Source of the DNA: JAEUOS01 sp965279115
GTDB lineage: Bacteria > Pseudomonadota > Gammaproteobacteria > Burkholderiales > JAEUOS01
Reading direction: 5' to 3'
NCBI GenBank assembly: GCA_965279115.1
Contig: OZ257137.1
Coordinates: forward strand, 4,526,001-4,590,000
Length of the DNA stretch: 64,000 bases
Each line of letters opens with the position of its first letter. Positions within the stretch are counted from its first letter, which is position 1. A program made the translations under genes and the position numbers. Below, one piece after another: positions 1-8,923 of this stretch. Under the pieces are notes generated by a model. It was not told the origin of the DNA. It did no database searches and was given only the letters and a program-made list of their open reading frames with translations.

Positions 1-3000
1 TCTGGTTGTCGAGATTGTTGCCGTTGCCGCCCAGTCCGGTGTTGCCGGCTGCGAGCGTGAGGTTCTCGACAAAGTTGGTCAGCGTGTAGCTGATGCTGGC
101 GATCACCGAATCGATCGCGCTACCGAGGTCCAGTCCGCCGGGCAGTGCGCCATCGCCGAGTGAGTTGTCGGTCTCCTGCACCACATCCTTGGCGTCGTCG
201 ACGTAATAGGTGTCGGGGCCGCTGCCGCCGGCCATGATGTCGGCGCCGGCGGCGCCGTTCAGGGTGTCGCTGCCGCCCGCGCCCACCAGGGTGTCGTTTC
301 CGGATGCACCCTGCAGGTTGTCGGGATTCTTGCTGCCGATGTCGCGCGAACCCGCGAAGTTGTAAGCGTCGATCTTGGCCGCTTCGATGTTCTTGAGCGC
401 GAGCAGGGTCACCCAGCCGAAAGCGCCTTGGCTGCCGTCGCGGTCCCATTGCAGGAGCGTGTCGCCACCGGACTGTTGCAGCCGAATGAAATCGGCAAGG
501 TTCGAGGTGCCGGGCGTATAGAAGCGCGCGTTGGCGCTGGCCGCGAGCAAGGCTTCGATGTCCAGCATGTCGCCGCCGACGCCGACGTCGAAGTCGTTGA
601 CCACGTAGGCGAGGTCGCCGGTTGCGACCTCGCGCGGCAGCACGACGTAGGTGTCGCGCCCGGTGCCGCCGGTGACAATATTGACGCCGGTGTTGTCGGC
701 GATGTAAACGCTGAAGCGGTCGTCGCCGGCGCCGCCCACCAGGGTGTTGTCACCGAACCAGTCGCTGAAACTGTCGTTGCCGTCGCCGCCTTCGAGCCGG
801 TCGTCACCTGTCGATTCGAGGCTCGATTGCGCGAAGTTGTCGTCGCCGCTGCCGCCGCGCATCGTGTCGTTGCCGAGGCCGCCGGCCAGCGTGTCGTTGC
901 CGGGCCCGCCATCGATGACGTCGTCGCCGGCCTTGCCGTCTATCAGGTCATTGCCGCCGGGACCGGCCTGCGGGTCGCCGTTGATCACGTCGTTGAACGC
1001 GCTGCCGCTGTAGGCGTCGTCGAAGCTGCTGCCGGTAAAGGGTTGAGAGCCGCCGTCGAGGTCGGTGACGTCCAGCACATAGGTGCCGGTGGATTCGTCG
1101 TCGAACGACTGGGCGGACAGGTAGTAATCCGCGGTCGACGACGCCGTGAAGGTGATGCTCGACTCAAACCCGCCGGCGCTGTCGTCGTCGTAGTCGATCA
1201 GCGTGCCGGTACCGTCCAGCAGCACCAGGAACGGGTCGGCCAGCGTGCCCGCGCCGGAGCCGTTGCCACGCAGGTCGAAGCGGTAGGTATGCCCGTTGAC
1301 CAGCGAGACCCGGTACCAGTCATGGTCCGGAGCGCCTTGCGGATGGTCGCCTAACGTGCCGCTGGCGCGCCCGCCGACGGCGATGTCGCTGCCGGTGGTC
1401 GTGGAGTCGTCGATGTCGCCACCGGTCAGGTCGGTCGAGCGCAGCGTGAAGCTGCCGGTGTTGGCGCGGAACCCCTGGGCGGAAAGCAGGTAGGTGCCGC
1501 TGCTCAGGGCCGTGTAAGTGATGCTGGAGTCTGGGCTGCCGGCGTCGTCATTGAAGGCCAGGTCCGCACCCGTGCCCGACAGCAGGCGCAGGGTGGCGTC
1601 GGCGAGCGTGCCATTGCCCGAGGGCGAACCCTGCAGGTCGAAGCGGTATTGATGGCCTGACACCAGGTTCACGCGGTACCAGTCCTGGTCGCCGCTGTGA
1701 TCGATGCTGCCGATCGCGCTGCCGCCGGCGGAAGAAATCCGGCCCGGCGTGCGGATCACCGAAAGCATGTCGGCCGCACCCACTTCCATGGTCTCGAGGG
1801 TGTAGCTACCAGTGTGCTGGTTCACGCTGGCGGCGACCAGGTAATACACCCCGGATTGCTGTGCCTCATAGGGAGTGAGGTCACCGATGGCCGAATCCAG
1901 GCCGCCATGGGCATCATCGTTGTATGCAAGCAGGATGCCGGCACTGTCGCGCAATTCAAGGTAGGCATCCGGCAAGGTTCCGGTGCCCGAGGACGTGCCG
2001 CGCATGTCAAACACATACTGGTGCCCGGCCACCAGTTCGATGCGGTACCAGTCGGTGTCGGTGCCATCGCCGATGATGCCGCTGGTGCCCTTGCCCATGG
2101 CCAGATTTGCGCTTGTACCCAGGCCGCCGGCCACATCCGGAAGGCCGTCGGTGACGCTCAACGCATAGGTGCCCGCATACAGGTCGTTGTAGGCCTGTGC
2201 GGAGACGTAGTACACCCCGGCCTGCAATGGCGAATAGATGATGCTCGACTCGGTGCTGCCGCCGGCGTCGTCATTGATGGCGACCTGGTTCCCGGCGCCG
2301 TCCAGCAGGCGCAGCAAGGGGTCGGCGAGTGTGCCGCTGCCGGAGGGTACGCCGCGCAGGTCGAAGTGGTAGCTGTGTCCGGGCGTCAGCCATACCAGGT
2401 ACCAGTCGGCATCGCCTGCGCCGTCCAGCGAGCCAACCGTGGTGCCGCCGGGGGTGACCGCGCCATTGGTGCTGGTGTCGGCCGGCAGGTCCGCAGGCCC
2501 GCCGACGAGGTCGAAGGCCGACAGGCGATACGTGCCGGAATACAGGCTCTGGAACGATTGCGCGGCCAGCAGGTAGGTGCCGCTGGTCGATGCGGTGTAG
2601 ATGATGCGCGATTCGACGTTGCTGCCGATCACCAGGTCATCGTTGCTGGTGATCTCGTTGCCATTGGCATCGAGCAGGCGCAGGACGGTGTCGGGCAGCG
2701 TTCCCGAACCGGAAGGCGAGCCCTTCAGGTCGAACTGGTAGACATGGTTCGCCGTGAGCGTCACCCGGTACCAGTCGGCATCGCCGGCTGTCTCCAGGGT
2801 ACCGGCGGCTGCGGCGCCCATGAACACCTGCGCGGTGGTGCCGGCGCTGGCCGGGACATCGATGGCGCCGGTGTCGGTGGCCAGCAATGTGTAGGTGCCG
2901 GTGTATTCGGCGAGGCCTGGCGAATAGAACGCCTGCGCCGAAACGAAGAAGCCGCCGGTCTGCGTGGCGGTGTAGGTGATGCTGGAATCCCGACCGTTGG

Positions 3001-6000
3001 TGTCGTCGTTGCTGGTGATGAAGGCGCCGGTACTGTCGAACAGGCGCAGGAACGGATCGAACAGCGTGCCGCTCCCCGAGAACGAGCCCTTGAGATCGAA
3101 GCGGTAGGTGTGGCCGGCCGTCAGGGCCACACGATACAAGTCGGCGTCGGCAGGGGCGTCCACCAGGCCCGTGACGAGCCCGCCGACGGCGATGGCGCCG
3201 CTGGTTTCAGCCAGCAGGGTGGTGGCGCCGGTGGCGTCGTAGGCGGCCGGTACGGTTCCAGCGGCGGCGGCGACGGCCTGCGAGACATCCAGTCGATAGG
3301 TGCCACGCGCGTCGTCGAAGGCCTCGGCCGAGACGTAATAGGTGCCGGATTGCGTCGCGGTGTAGTCGACATGCGACTCAAGTCCGCCGTTGCTGTCGTC
3401 GTTGAATGCGACTTCGGTTCCGTTGAAGTCGAAGAGGCGCAGTCGCGGGTCGTTCAGGGTGCCGGCGCCGGAAGGAGAACCCAGCAGGTCGAAGCTGTAC
3501 TGGCGCCCGGCGGTGAGGACGACGCGGTACCAGTCAGCGTCGAAGGGGCTGTCGATGGTGCCGTTGACCGACCCGCCAACGGCGATCTCCGCGCCGGTGC
3601 CGCTGGTTTCAGGAATGTCGGCGATCGCGTCGAAGTCGAAGGCGCGCAGCGAATAGCTGCCGGAGCCGGCGCTGTAGGCTTGCGCGGCCAGGAAATAGTC
3701 GCCCGACTGCGCGGCGGTGTAGGTGATGCCGGCATCCAGGCCGATGCCGCTGTCGTCATCCAGCGCTATCAGGGCGCCGTCGGCATCGAGCAGGCGCAGC
3801 AGGGGGTCGGCCAGGTCGCCGCCGCCGGAGTCCAGGCCCTGCAGGTCGAAGGCGTAGCGATGTCCGGCGGTGAGCGTGATGCGCAACCAGTCAGTGTCGC
3901 CGTTGCTGTCGATCAGGCCGGTGAGGGTGTCGCCTGCCGACATCTGCGCCGCGGTGTCGATGCCACCGGCGACATCGACATAGTCGTCGAAGGCAGCCAG
4001 CACATAGGTGCCAGTGCTGTAGTCGGCATAGCCTTCCGCGGACAGGAAGTAGGTGCCGGTAGCCGTTGCGGTGTAGGCAAGGCTGGAGTCGAAGCCGGCA
4101 CCGGAATCGTCGTCGCTATCGATGAACGCGCCGCTGGCATCGAGCAGGCGCAAGGTGGCGTCGGCTAGCGTGCCGTCGCCGGCACCCGCGCCGCGCAGGT
4201 CGAAGTGATACTGGTGGCCGGCCACCAGGGTGACGCGGAACCAGTCGGCGTCGCCCAGCGTGGCGATGCTGCCGGCGACCGTGCCGCCCATCGGCACGGA
4301 GCCCGCGGTGCCGGTGTCCTGGGCGATGTCGCCCGGGCCGGCCGTCAGGTCCGTCGCGCCCAGGACGTAGGTACCGGTATTGGAGGCGAAGCCCTCCGCG
4401 GAAAGCAGGAAGGTGCCGCTCTGGGTGGCCACGTAGTCGGCGATGGTCGAGTCGCGATTGCCGTTGGAGTCGTCGTTCCGCGTGACTTCCACGCCGTTGA
4501 TGTCGAGCAGGCGCAGGAGCGGGTCGGCCAGCGTGCCCTGGCCGGCGAAACTGCCCTGCATGCGGAACTCGTAATGATTGCCCTGCACCAGCGTCACGCG
4601 GTACCAGTCCTGGTCGCCGGCGGCGTCGACTGTGCCGGTGACCTCGGCCCCCATCGAAACCAGCGCGGAGGTGGCGGTGCTGGCCGGCACGTCGCCGGCG
4701 CCGCCAGTGGTCTCGGTGGCGCGCAGGGTGAAACTGCCGGTGCCCGACCCGAAGCCCTCGGCCGCGAGGAAATAGGTGCCCGACTGTGTGGCCGACCAGG
4801 CGATGGTGGAATCCAGCGAGCCGTTGGTGTCGTCGTTGAAGGCCAACTGGGTGGTGCCATCAGGGCCGAACAGGCGCAGGGTCGGGTCGGTGAGCGAGCC
4901 GCCGTTGGCGGACTGGCCCTGCAGGTCGAAACGGTACTGGTGGCCCGCCACCAGCGCTACGCGATACCAGTCCGCGTCCGCAGCCACTTCCAGGGTGCCG
5001 GTGACCGCGTCGCCCGCGAGCACCTGCGCGCTGCTGGCCGACGAGCCCGGTATGTCGGCCGGGCCGCCGGAGAGCAGCGTGGCCGAGAGCGTATAGGTGC
5101 CGGCGCCGCTGCCGAACGCGCCCGCGGCCAGGTAATAGGTGCCGGAGGCGGCGGCGTCGAAGACGATGCTCGATTCCAGGCTGCCGATGGTGTCGTCGTT
5201 GAAGGCCAGTTCGACGCCGCTGCCATCCATCACCCGCAATGTGGTGTCGCCCAGCGTGCCGGCGCCGGAGGCGGCGCCCCGGAGATCGAAGCGGTATTGC
5301 TGGCCGGCCGCCAGCGTGACGGCGAACCAGTCGGCATCGCCGGCGATGTCGATGCTGCCGCCGACCGCGCCGCCCACCGTGACACTTGCCCCAGTGCCGG
5401 TGCCCGCGGCCACGTCGCCCGGCGCGGCGGCCAGCAGCGTGGCGGCCAGCGTGTAGGTGCCGGTGTTGGAGCCGTAGCCTTCGGCGGACAGGTAATAGGT
5501 GCCGGTCTGGGCGGCGGTAAACACAAAGCTGGATTCGGCGCCGCCGCCGGAATCGTCGTTGCGCGCCAGCTCGACACCGGCGCTGTCGGCAAGTCGCAGC
5601 AGCGGGTCCGCCAGCGTGCCCTGCCCGGACGGCGCGCCAGTGAGGTCGAAGCGGACCTGCTGGCCGGCGGCCAGGGTGATGCGGAACCAGTCGGCATCGA
5701 GGGAGGTGGCGATGCTGCCGGTGGTGCTGGCGCCCACGGCCAGCGAAGACGTGGTCGTGACGTCGCCGGCCACGTCGGCCGGTCCGGCGCTGAGATCGAT
5801 GGCGGCCAGCAGGTAGGTGCCGGCGTTGCTGCCGAAACCCTGCGCGGAAAGGTAGTAGTCGCCGCCCTGCGTGGCGGTGAACTCGATGGTCGAATCCAGC
5901 GTGACGCCGGCATCGTCGTTGATCGCGACTTGCGCGCCGGCGGCATTGGCCAGGCGCAGCAGCGGGTCGGGCAGCGTGCCGTTGGCCGATGCCGCGCCCT

Positions 6001-6148
6001 GCAAGGTGAAGCGGTATACGTGCCCGGCGGTGAGTGTGACACGGTACCAGTCGGCGTCCGCCTCGAAATCGATGCTGCCGGTCGTGGATGCGCCCACCGC
6101 CAGCGTGGCGGTGGTGGCGATGGAATCGAGGATGCTGTCGGTGGTCAT
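1..6148 (-). CDS. Giant PPC-repeat/RTX secreted protein, 3' end outside window
   Basis: The frame is open from an ATG at 6146-6148 to the left edge (about 2049 codons seen), so the gene is partial. There is no Sec signal peptide. From about residue 10 to 1690 there are 14 tandem PPC (pre-peptidase C-terminal) domains of about 120 residues, each with a DADWYRV-like motif and an FNDD or YNDD motif; PPC domains are extracellular beta-sandwiches. RTX nonapeptides follow at about 700-1040, then at 350-660 a segment like the VC_A0849-type T1SS target domain (DVGVGGDMLDIEALL), then more RTX and the GLDLGSAID module shared with the other giants here. I infer that the protein continues beyond the edge to the common DFQIVA-type tail. 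It follows the T1SS and glycosyltransferase genes in the same direction, 168 bp downstream. No clear Shine-Dalgarno precedes the ATG. The role is probably a cell-surface or matrix protein; it has no DUF4347 domain. Confidence 0.9.
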   Translation of the reverse strand, partial: MTTDSILDSIATTATLAVGASTTGSIDFEADADWYRVTLTAGHVYRFTLQGAASANGTLPDPLLRLANAAGAQVAINDDAGVTLDSTIEFTATQGGDYYLSAQGFGSNAGTYLLAAIDLSAGPADVAGDVTTTSSLAVGASTTGSIATSLDADWFRITLAAGQQVRFDLTGAPSGQGTLADPLLRLADSAGVELARNDDSGGGAESSFVFTAAQTGTYYLSAEGYGSNTGTYTLAATLLAAAPGDVAAGTGTGASVTVGGAVGGSIDIAGDADWFAVTLAAGQQYRFDLRGAASGAGTLGDTTLRVMDGSGVELAFNDDTIGSLESSIVFDAAASGTYYLAAGAFGSGAGTYTLSATLLSGGPADIPGSSASSAQVLAGDAVTGTLEVAADADWYRVALVAGHQYRFDLQGQSANGGSLTDPTLRLFGPDGTTQLAFNDDTNGSLDSTIAWSATQSGTYFLAAEGFGSGTGSFTLRATETTGGAGDVPASTATSALVSMGAEVTGTVDAAGDQDWYRVTLVQGNHYEFRMQGSFAGQGTLADPLLRLLDINGVEVTRNDDSNGNRDSTIADYVATQSGTFLLSAEGFASNTGTYVLGATDLTAGPGDIAQDTGTAGSVPMGGTVAGSIATLGDADWFRVTLVAGHQYHFDLRGAGAGDGTLADATLRLLDASGAFIDSDDDSGAGFDSSLAYTATATGTYFLSAEGYADYSTGTYVLAAFDDYVDVAGGIDTAAQMSAGDTLTGLIDSNGDTDWLRITLTAGHRYAFDLQGLDSGGGDLADPLLRLLDADGALIALDDDSGIGLDAGITYTAAQSGDYFLAAQAYSAGSGSYSLRAFDFDAIADIPETSGTGAEIAVGGSVNGTIDSPFDADWYRVVLTAGRQYSFDLLGSPSGAGTLNDPRLRLFDFNGTEVAFNDDSNGGLESHVDYTATQSGTYYVSAEAFDDARGTYRLDVSQAVAAAAGTVPAAYDATGATTLLAETSGAIAVGGLVTGLVDAPADADLYRVALTAGHTYRFDLKGSFSGSGTLFDPFLRLFDSTGAFITSNDDTNGRDSSITYTATQTGGFFVSAQAFYSPGLAEYTGTYTLLATDTGAIDVPASAGTTAQVFMGAAAAGTLETAGDADWYRVTLTANHVYQFDLKGSPSGSGTLPDTVLRLLDANGNEITSNDDLVIGSNVESRIIYTASTSGTYLLAAQSFQSLYSGTYRLSAFDLVGGPADLPADTSTNGAVTPGGTTVGSLDGAGDADWYLVWLTPGHSYHFDLRGVPSGSGTLADPLLRLLDGAGNQVAINDDAGGSTESSIIYSPLQAGVYYVSAQAYNDLYAGTYALSVTDGLPDVAGGLGTSANLAMGKGTSGIIGDGTDTDWYRIELVAGHQYVFDMRGTSSGTGTLPDAYLELRDSAGILLAYNDDAHGGLDSAIGDLTPYEAQQSGVYYLVAASVNQHTGSYTLETMEVGAADMLSVIRTPGRISSAGGSAIGSIDHSGDQDWYRVNLVSGHQYRFDLQGSPSGNGTLADATLRLLSGTGADLAFNDDAGSPDSSITYTALSSGTYLLSAQGFRANTGSFTLRSTDLTGGDIDDSTTTGSDIAVGGRASGTLGDHPQGAPDHDWYRVSLVNGHTYRFDLRGNGSGAGTLADPFLVLLDGTGTLIDYDDDSAGGFESSITFTASSTADYYLSAQSFDDESTGTYVLDVTDLDGGSQPFTGSSFDDAYSGSAFNDVINGDPQAGPGGNDLIDGKAGDDVIDGGPGNDTLAGGLGNDTMRGGSGDDNFAQSSLESTGDDRLEGGDGNDSFSDWFGDNTLVGGAGDDRFSVYIADNTGVNIVTGGTGRDTYVVLPREVATGDLAYVVNDFDVGVGGDMLDIEALLAASANARFYTPGTSNLADFIRLQQSGGDTLLQWDRDGSQGAFGWVTLLALKNIEAAKIDAYNFAGSRDIGSKNPDNLQGASGNDTLVGAGGSDTLNGAAGADIMAGGSGPDTYYVDDAKDVVQETDNSLGDGALPGGLDLGSAIDSVIASISYTLTNFVENLTLAAGNTGLGGNGNNLDNQ

Positions 6149-6316
6149 GGGGCGCGCTGGCGGAAGGAAGGGCTCGCAAGCGGAGCGAAGCGGCGAGCCG
6201 GAATAGCCCTATTGTGCGCCTTGTCCGCGTGGTTCGCGCCCCGCGCGGCCCCGGCCGGCGCCCAGGAATCGAAAGTTTTCATTTGTCCGCCGCGTTCGGG
6301 CGGGCAAACCTTGCTT
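6149..6316 (-). other. Intergenic gap between the glycosyltransferase and PPC giant genes
   Basis: No gene is seen. A 7-bp inverted repeat (GGCTCGC 6171-6177, GCGAGCC 6193-6199) has a 15-base loop and no T-run, so read-through from the exporter operon into the PPC giant is plausible. A separate promoter cannot be excluded. Confidence 0.4.
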
Positions 6317-7546
6317 TTACAGCAGGGCCTGCAGCAATTCCATCTGCCGCGGCACGCACACCCGGGCAAGGTCGTAGCGCTCGATCACCGTCTGGCGCGC
6401 GCGCGCGCGCATGGCGGTGTGCGCGGCGCGGTCGGAAAGCACCGCGGTGAGCTTTGCGGCCAGCGCCTCGACGTCGAAAAAATCGGTCAGGATGCCGTTG
6501 ACGCCATCCTCGATCACCTCGGTGACCGGCGGCGTGGAGGAGGCCACGATGGCGCAGCCGGCGGCCATCGATTCGAGCATGGACCACGACAGCACGAAAG
6601 GGTAGGTAAGGTAGACATGGGCGCTAGATACCTGCAGCAGGCTGAGGTAGTCCTTGTAGGGCAGCTTGCCGGTGAAGTGCACCCGTTCCAGGCCCGGGAC
6701 GGCGCCGATTTCCCCGAGCATCTTTTCGCGCCAGTTGCCGCCTTCCGCCGGTGCCTTGCCGTAACTGACGTCGTCGCCACCGACGATCACCACCTGCGCC
6801 TGCGGGTTGTCGCGCAGCAGCCGGGGCAGCGCGCGCATGAAGATATGGAAGCCGCGGTAGGGTTCGAGGTTGCGCGCCACGTAGGTGAGCACGCTGTCGG
6901 CGGGGGTGAGGCGCAGTTCGCCATGGCGGAACACGGCATTGGCGTCGGGGCGCACCACCGCGGTGTCCACGCCGTCATGGATGACCGAGATCTTGTCGCG
7001 CAGTTCGGCCGGGTACTGCGCGGCCTGCCAGCGTGTGGGCGACCAGCCGCGGTCGCAGTCCACCAGCGCCATCAGGTTGGTGGTGTTGCGCAGCCGCAGG
7101 CGGCACAGGTCGTCCAGGCTGTTGCTGGTGATCTCGGTGTCGAAGCCGACGTCGCTGCCGCTGGCGCGATAGTAGAACTCGCAGTACGACACCAGCTTCG
7201 CGCGCGGAAAGGCCTCGCGCACGAAGAAGGATTCGCCCCAGCTGGGGTGGGCGCACACGATGTCGGGGACAAAGCCGCGCTGGCGCAACGACAACAGGCC
7301 GCGCACCACCGACTGGCCGCGCCGCACGCGTGACTCCAGCCCCTGCAGGTAGGGGTGGCCCTTGGGGCGCGGCTCCTCATGCTTGTAGGCGAGGATCTGC
7401 ACGCCGGAGGCCACTTGCGGCTTGGTGTTGCGGGCATCCCCCAGGCCCACCACGTTCCATTGCATGCGCTGCGCCAGGTGCAGTGCGATATGACGGAACT
7501 GCCCGGGGAAGTTCTGGTGCAGGAACAGGATGCTGGGCTTGGCCAT
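6317..7546 (-). CDS. GT4-type glycosyltransferase of the T1SS cluster
   Basis: This 409-aa soluble protein has a GT-B fold signature. The N-terminus (ILFLHQNFPGQFRHIALHLA) is the first Rossmann unit. The C-terminal half has the donor-binding pattern PFVLSWSMLESMAAG followed by PPVTEVIEDGVNG. The first Glu of the classical EX7E motif is Phe here, which I recall as usual for this HQNFPGQF subfamily. The likely reaction is transfer of a sugar from an NDP-sugar in the cytoplasm; the acceptor is unknown. The gene starts 39 bp after the TolC-type gene and precedes the PPC giant, so it is probably co-transcribed with the exporter. The context suggests that it modifies a secreted RTX protein or a surface glycan; that is inference. 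No strong Shine-Dalgarno precedes the ATG. The family call is firm, the substrate is not. Confidence 0.88.
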   Translation of the reverse strand: MAKPSILFLHQNFPGQFRHIALHLAQRMQWNVVGLGDARNTKPQVASGVQILAYKHEEPRPKGHPYLQGLESRVRRGQSVVRGLLSLRQRGFVPDIVCAHPSWGESFFVREAFPRAKLVSYCEFYYRASGSDVGFDTEITSNSLDDLCRLRLRNTTNLMALVDCDRGWSPTRWQAAQYPAELRDKISVIHDGVDTAVVRPDANAVFRHGELRLTPADSVLTYVARNLEPYRGFHIFMRALPRLLRDNPQAQVVIVGGDDVSYGKAPAEGGNWREKMLGEIGAVPGLERVHFTGKLPYKDYLSLLQVSSAHVYLTYPFVLSWSMLESMAAGCAIVASSTPPVTEVIEDGVNGILTDFFDVEALAAKLTAVLSDRAAHTAMRARARQTVIERYDLARVCVPRQMELLQALL

Positions 7547-7585
7547 GACGAGTCGATGGGTGTTGATGGGTGCCGCCTCGGCGGC

Positions 7586-8923
7586 CTAGCCGGTGAACCA
7601 GGCGCTGAGCTTTGCGAGGTCTTCTTCCATGTCGCGGCCGGTGGCGGCGGCCAGGCGCAGGTGCGCCAGCAGGTAGCGGTAGCGTTCGCGCGCCAGGTCA
7701 CCCTTCACCTGGAACACCTGCTGGTCGGCGTTGAGCACCTCGAGGGTGGAGCGCACGCCCGCCACCACGCCCTTGCGCACCGAATCGGCGGTCTGCGCGG
7801 CCGAGGCGACGGCGCGCTCGAGGGCGCGGATCTTCACCGCGCCCTGGGTCAGGTTGTCGAATTCCTTCTGCACCGTCACCTCGAGCTGGCGGCGCACTTC
7901 CTCGGCGCGCGAGCGCGCCTGCTCCAGGCGCGCGGCGGCCTGCCGTACCGTGGCGCTGACCTGCCCGCCAGCATACAGCGGCACGTTGAGTTGCAGGCCG
8001 ATCACGTTCTGGCGGAACTGCACGTCGCCGGCGCGGTTGAGGGTTGCCAGGCTGTCGTTGCCACTGCGGCTGGTGGAGGCCACCAGGTCCAGGGTCGGGT
8101 AGTGGCCGGCGCTGGCCTTGCGGACCTCGAGCTCGGCGGCGTTCACCTGTGCGCGTGCGGTGGCCAGTTCCGGATTGCGTGCCACCGCCTCGGCCAACAG
8201 CACGGCCGCGTCCTCGGGCTTTTGCGGCGCCAGCACCATGCGTTCGGGGGACAGCAGGGCCAGGGCCGCGGGCGGGCGCGCCATCATGGCGCCGAGCGCG
8301 CGCCGCGCGTCGGCGCGCTGGTTCTGCAGGTCGATCTCCTGCGCCAGCAGCAGATCCAGCCGCGACCGGGCCTCGTCGATGTCGATGCGGGTTCCCGAAC
8401 CGGCCGCCAGGCCGCGCGTGGCGGCTTCGACCTGGGCGGCGGCGGCGGTCTTTTGCGCCTGCAGGTATTGCCCCACGTCTTCGGTGAAGGCGGCATCGAA
8501 GTAGGTGGACAGGGCCTTGACCGCCAGTTCGCTGCGCGCGCGCAGCGCTTCGGATTCGGAGGCTTCCGCCTGCGCCTTGGCCTGGTCAAGCGCGGCCCAG
8601 TTGCCGGGGCGGTAGAGCGGCTGGCGCAGGGTCAGCGCGTCGGACGCGCTGACGTAGTCGAAGCGCTCGGCGGCGCCGCCCCCCAGGCTGCGGTCCACCT
8701 GGTTGCGGTTGCGCACGCTGGAGATCGAAAGGTTGGGCAGCAGCGCGCCGAAGGCGATGTTGATCGCCTCGCGGTCGGCCTCGGTGCCGGCGCGCACCGC
8801 GCGGTACGCGGCGTTGCCGGTGAGCGCGGCCTGATACACCGACAGCGGCGTCTCCGCGCCGTGGGCCAGGGCGGCGCACGTGGCCAGGAGGCATGCGCCG
8901 ACGCGGCGCGGCCAGCGCGCCAC
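7586..8923 (-). CDS. TolC-family outer membrane channel of the T1SS
   Basis: This 445-aa outer membrane efflux protein supplies the trans-envelope tunnel of the type I exporter. An N-terminal signal peptide ends near residue 23 (MARWPRRVGACLLATCAALA). Two long alpha-helical repeats follow with TolC-family patterns: LPNLSISS after the first helix pair, YPTLDLVA at the start of the second half, and a VQKEFDNL-like helix. The start is GTG at 8921-8923, directly abutting the TGA of the adaptor gene (TGAGTG); a perfect AAGGAGG five bases upstream decides it. Length and order match exporter operons of the ABC-HlyD-TolC type, so this is probably the dedicated channel for the RTX proteins in the window rather than a housekeeping TolC. 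Confidence 0.93.
   Translation of the reverse strand: MARWPRRVGACLLATCAALAHGAETPLSVYQAALTGNAAYRAVRAGTEADREAINIAFGALLPNLSISSVRNRNQVDRSLGGGAAERFDYVSASDALTLRQPLYRPGNWAALDQAKAQAEASESEALRARSELAVKALSTYFDAAFTEDVGQYLQAQKTAAAAQVEAATRGLAAGSGTRIDIDEARSRLDLLLAQEIDLQNQRADARRALGAMMARPPAALALLSPERMVLAPQKPEDAAVLLAEAVARNPELATARAQVNAAELEVRKASAGHYPTLDLVASTSRSGNDSLATLNRAGDVQFRQNVIGLQLNVPLYAGGQVSATVRQAAARLEQARSRAEEVRRQLEVTVQKEFDNLTQGAVKIRALERAVASAAQTADSVRKGVVAGVRSTLEVLNADQQVFQVKGDLARERYRYLLAHLRLAAATGRDMEEDLAKLSAWFTG

Noticed and set aside
4205..7333. A 1042-codon plus-strand open frame spanning the PPC giant and the glycosyltransferase
   Set aside because: It runs across two well-supported minus-strand genes and their intergenic gap, with no recognisable motif or ribosome site. 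It is a codon-bias shadow.
7572..7585. GCCGCC-TC-GGCGGC inverted repeat after the TolC-type stop as a terminator
   Set aside because: The two-base loop is too tight for the full stem, there is no T-run, and the glycosyltransferase gene begins 39 bp away in the same direction.
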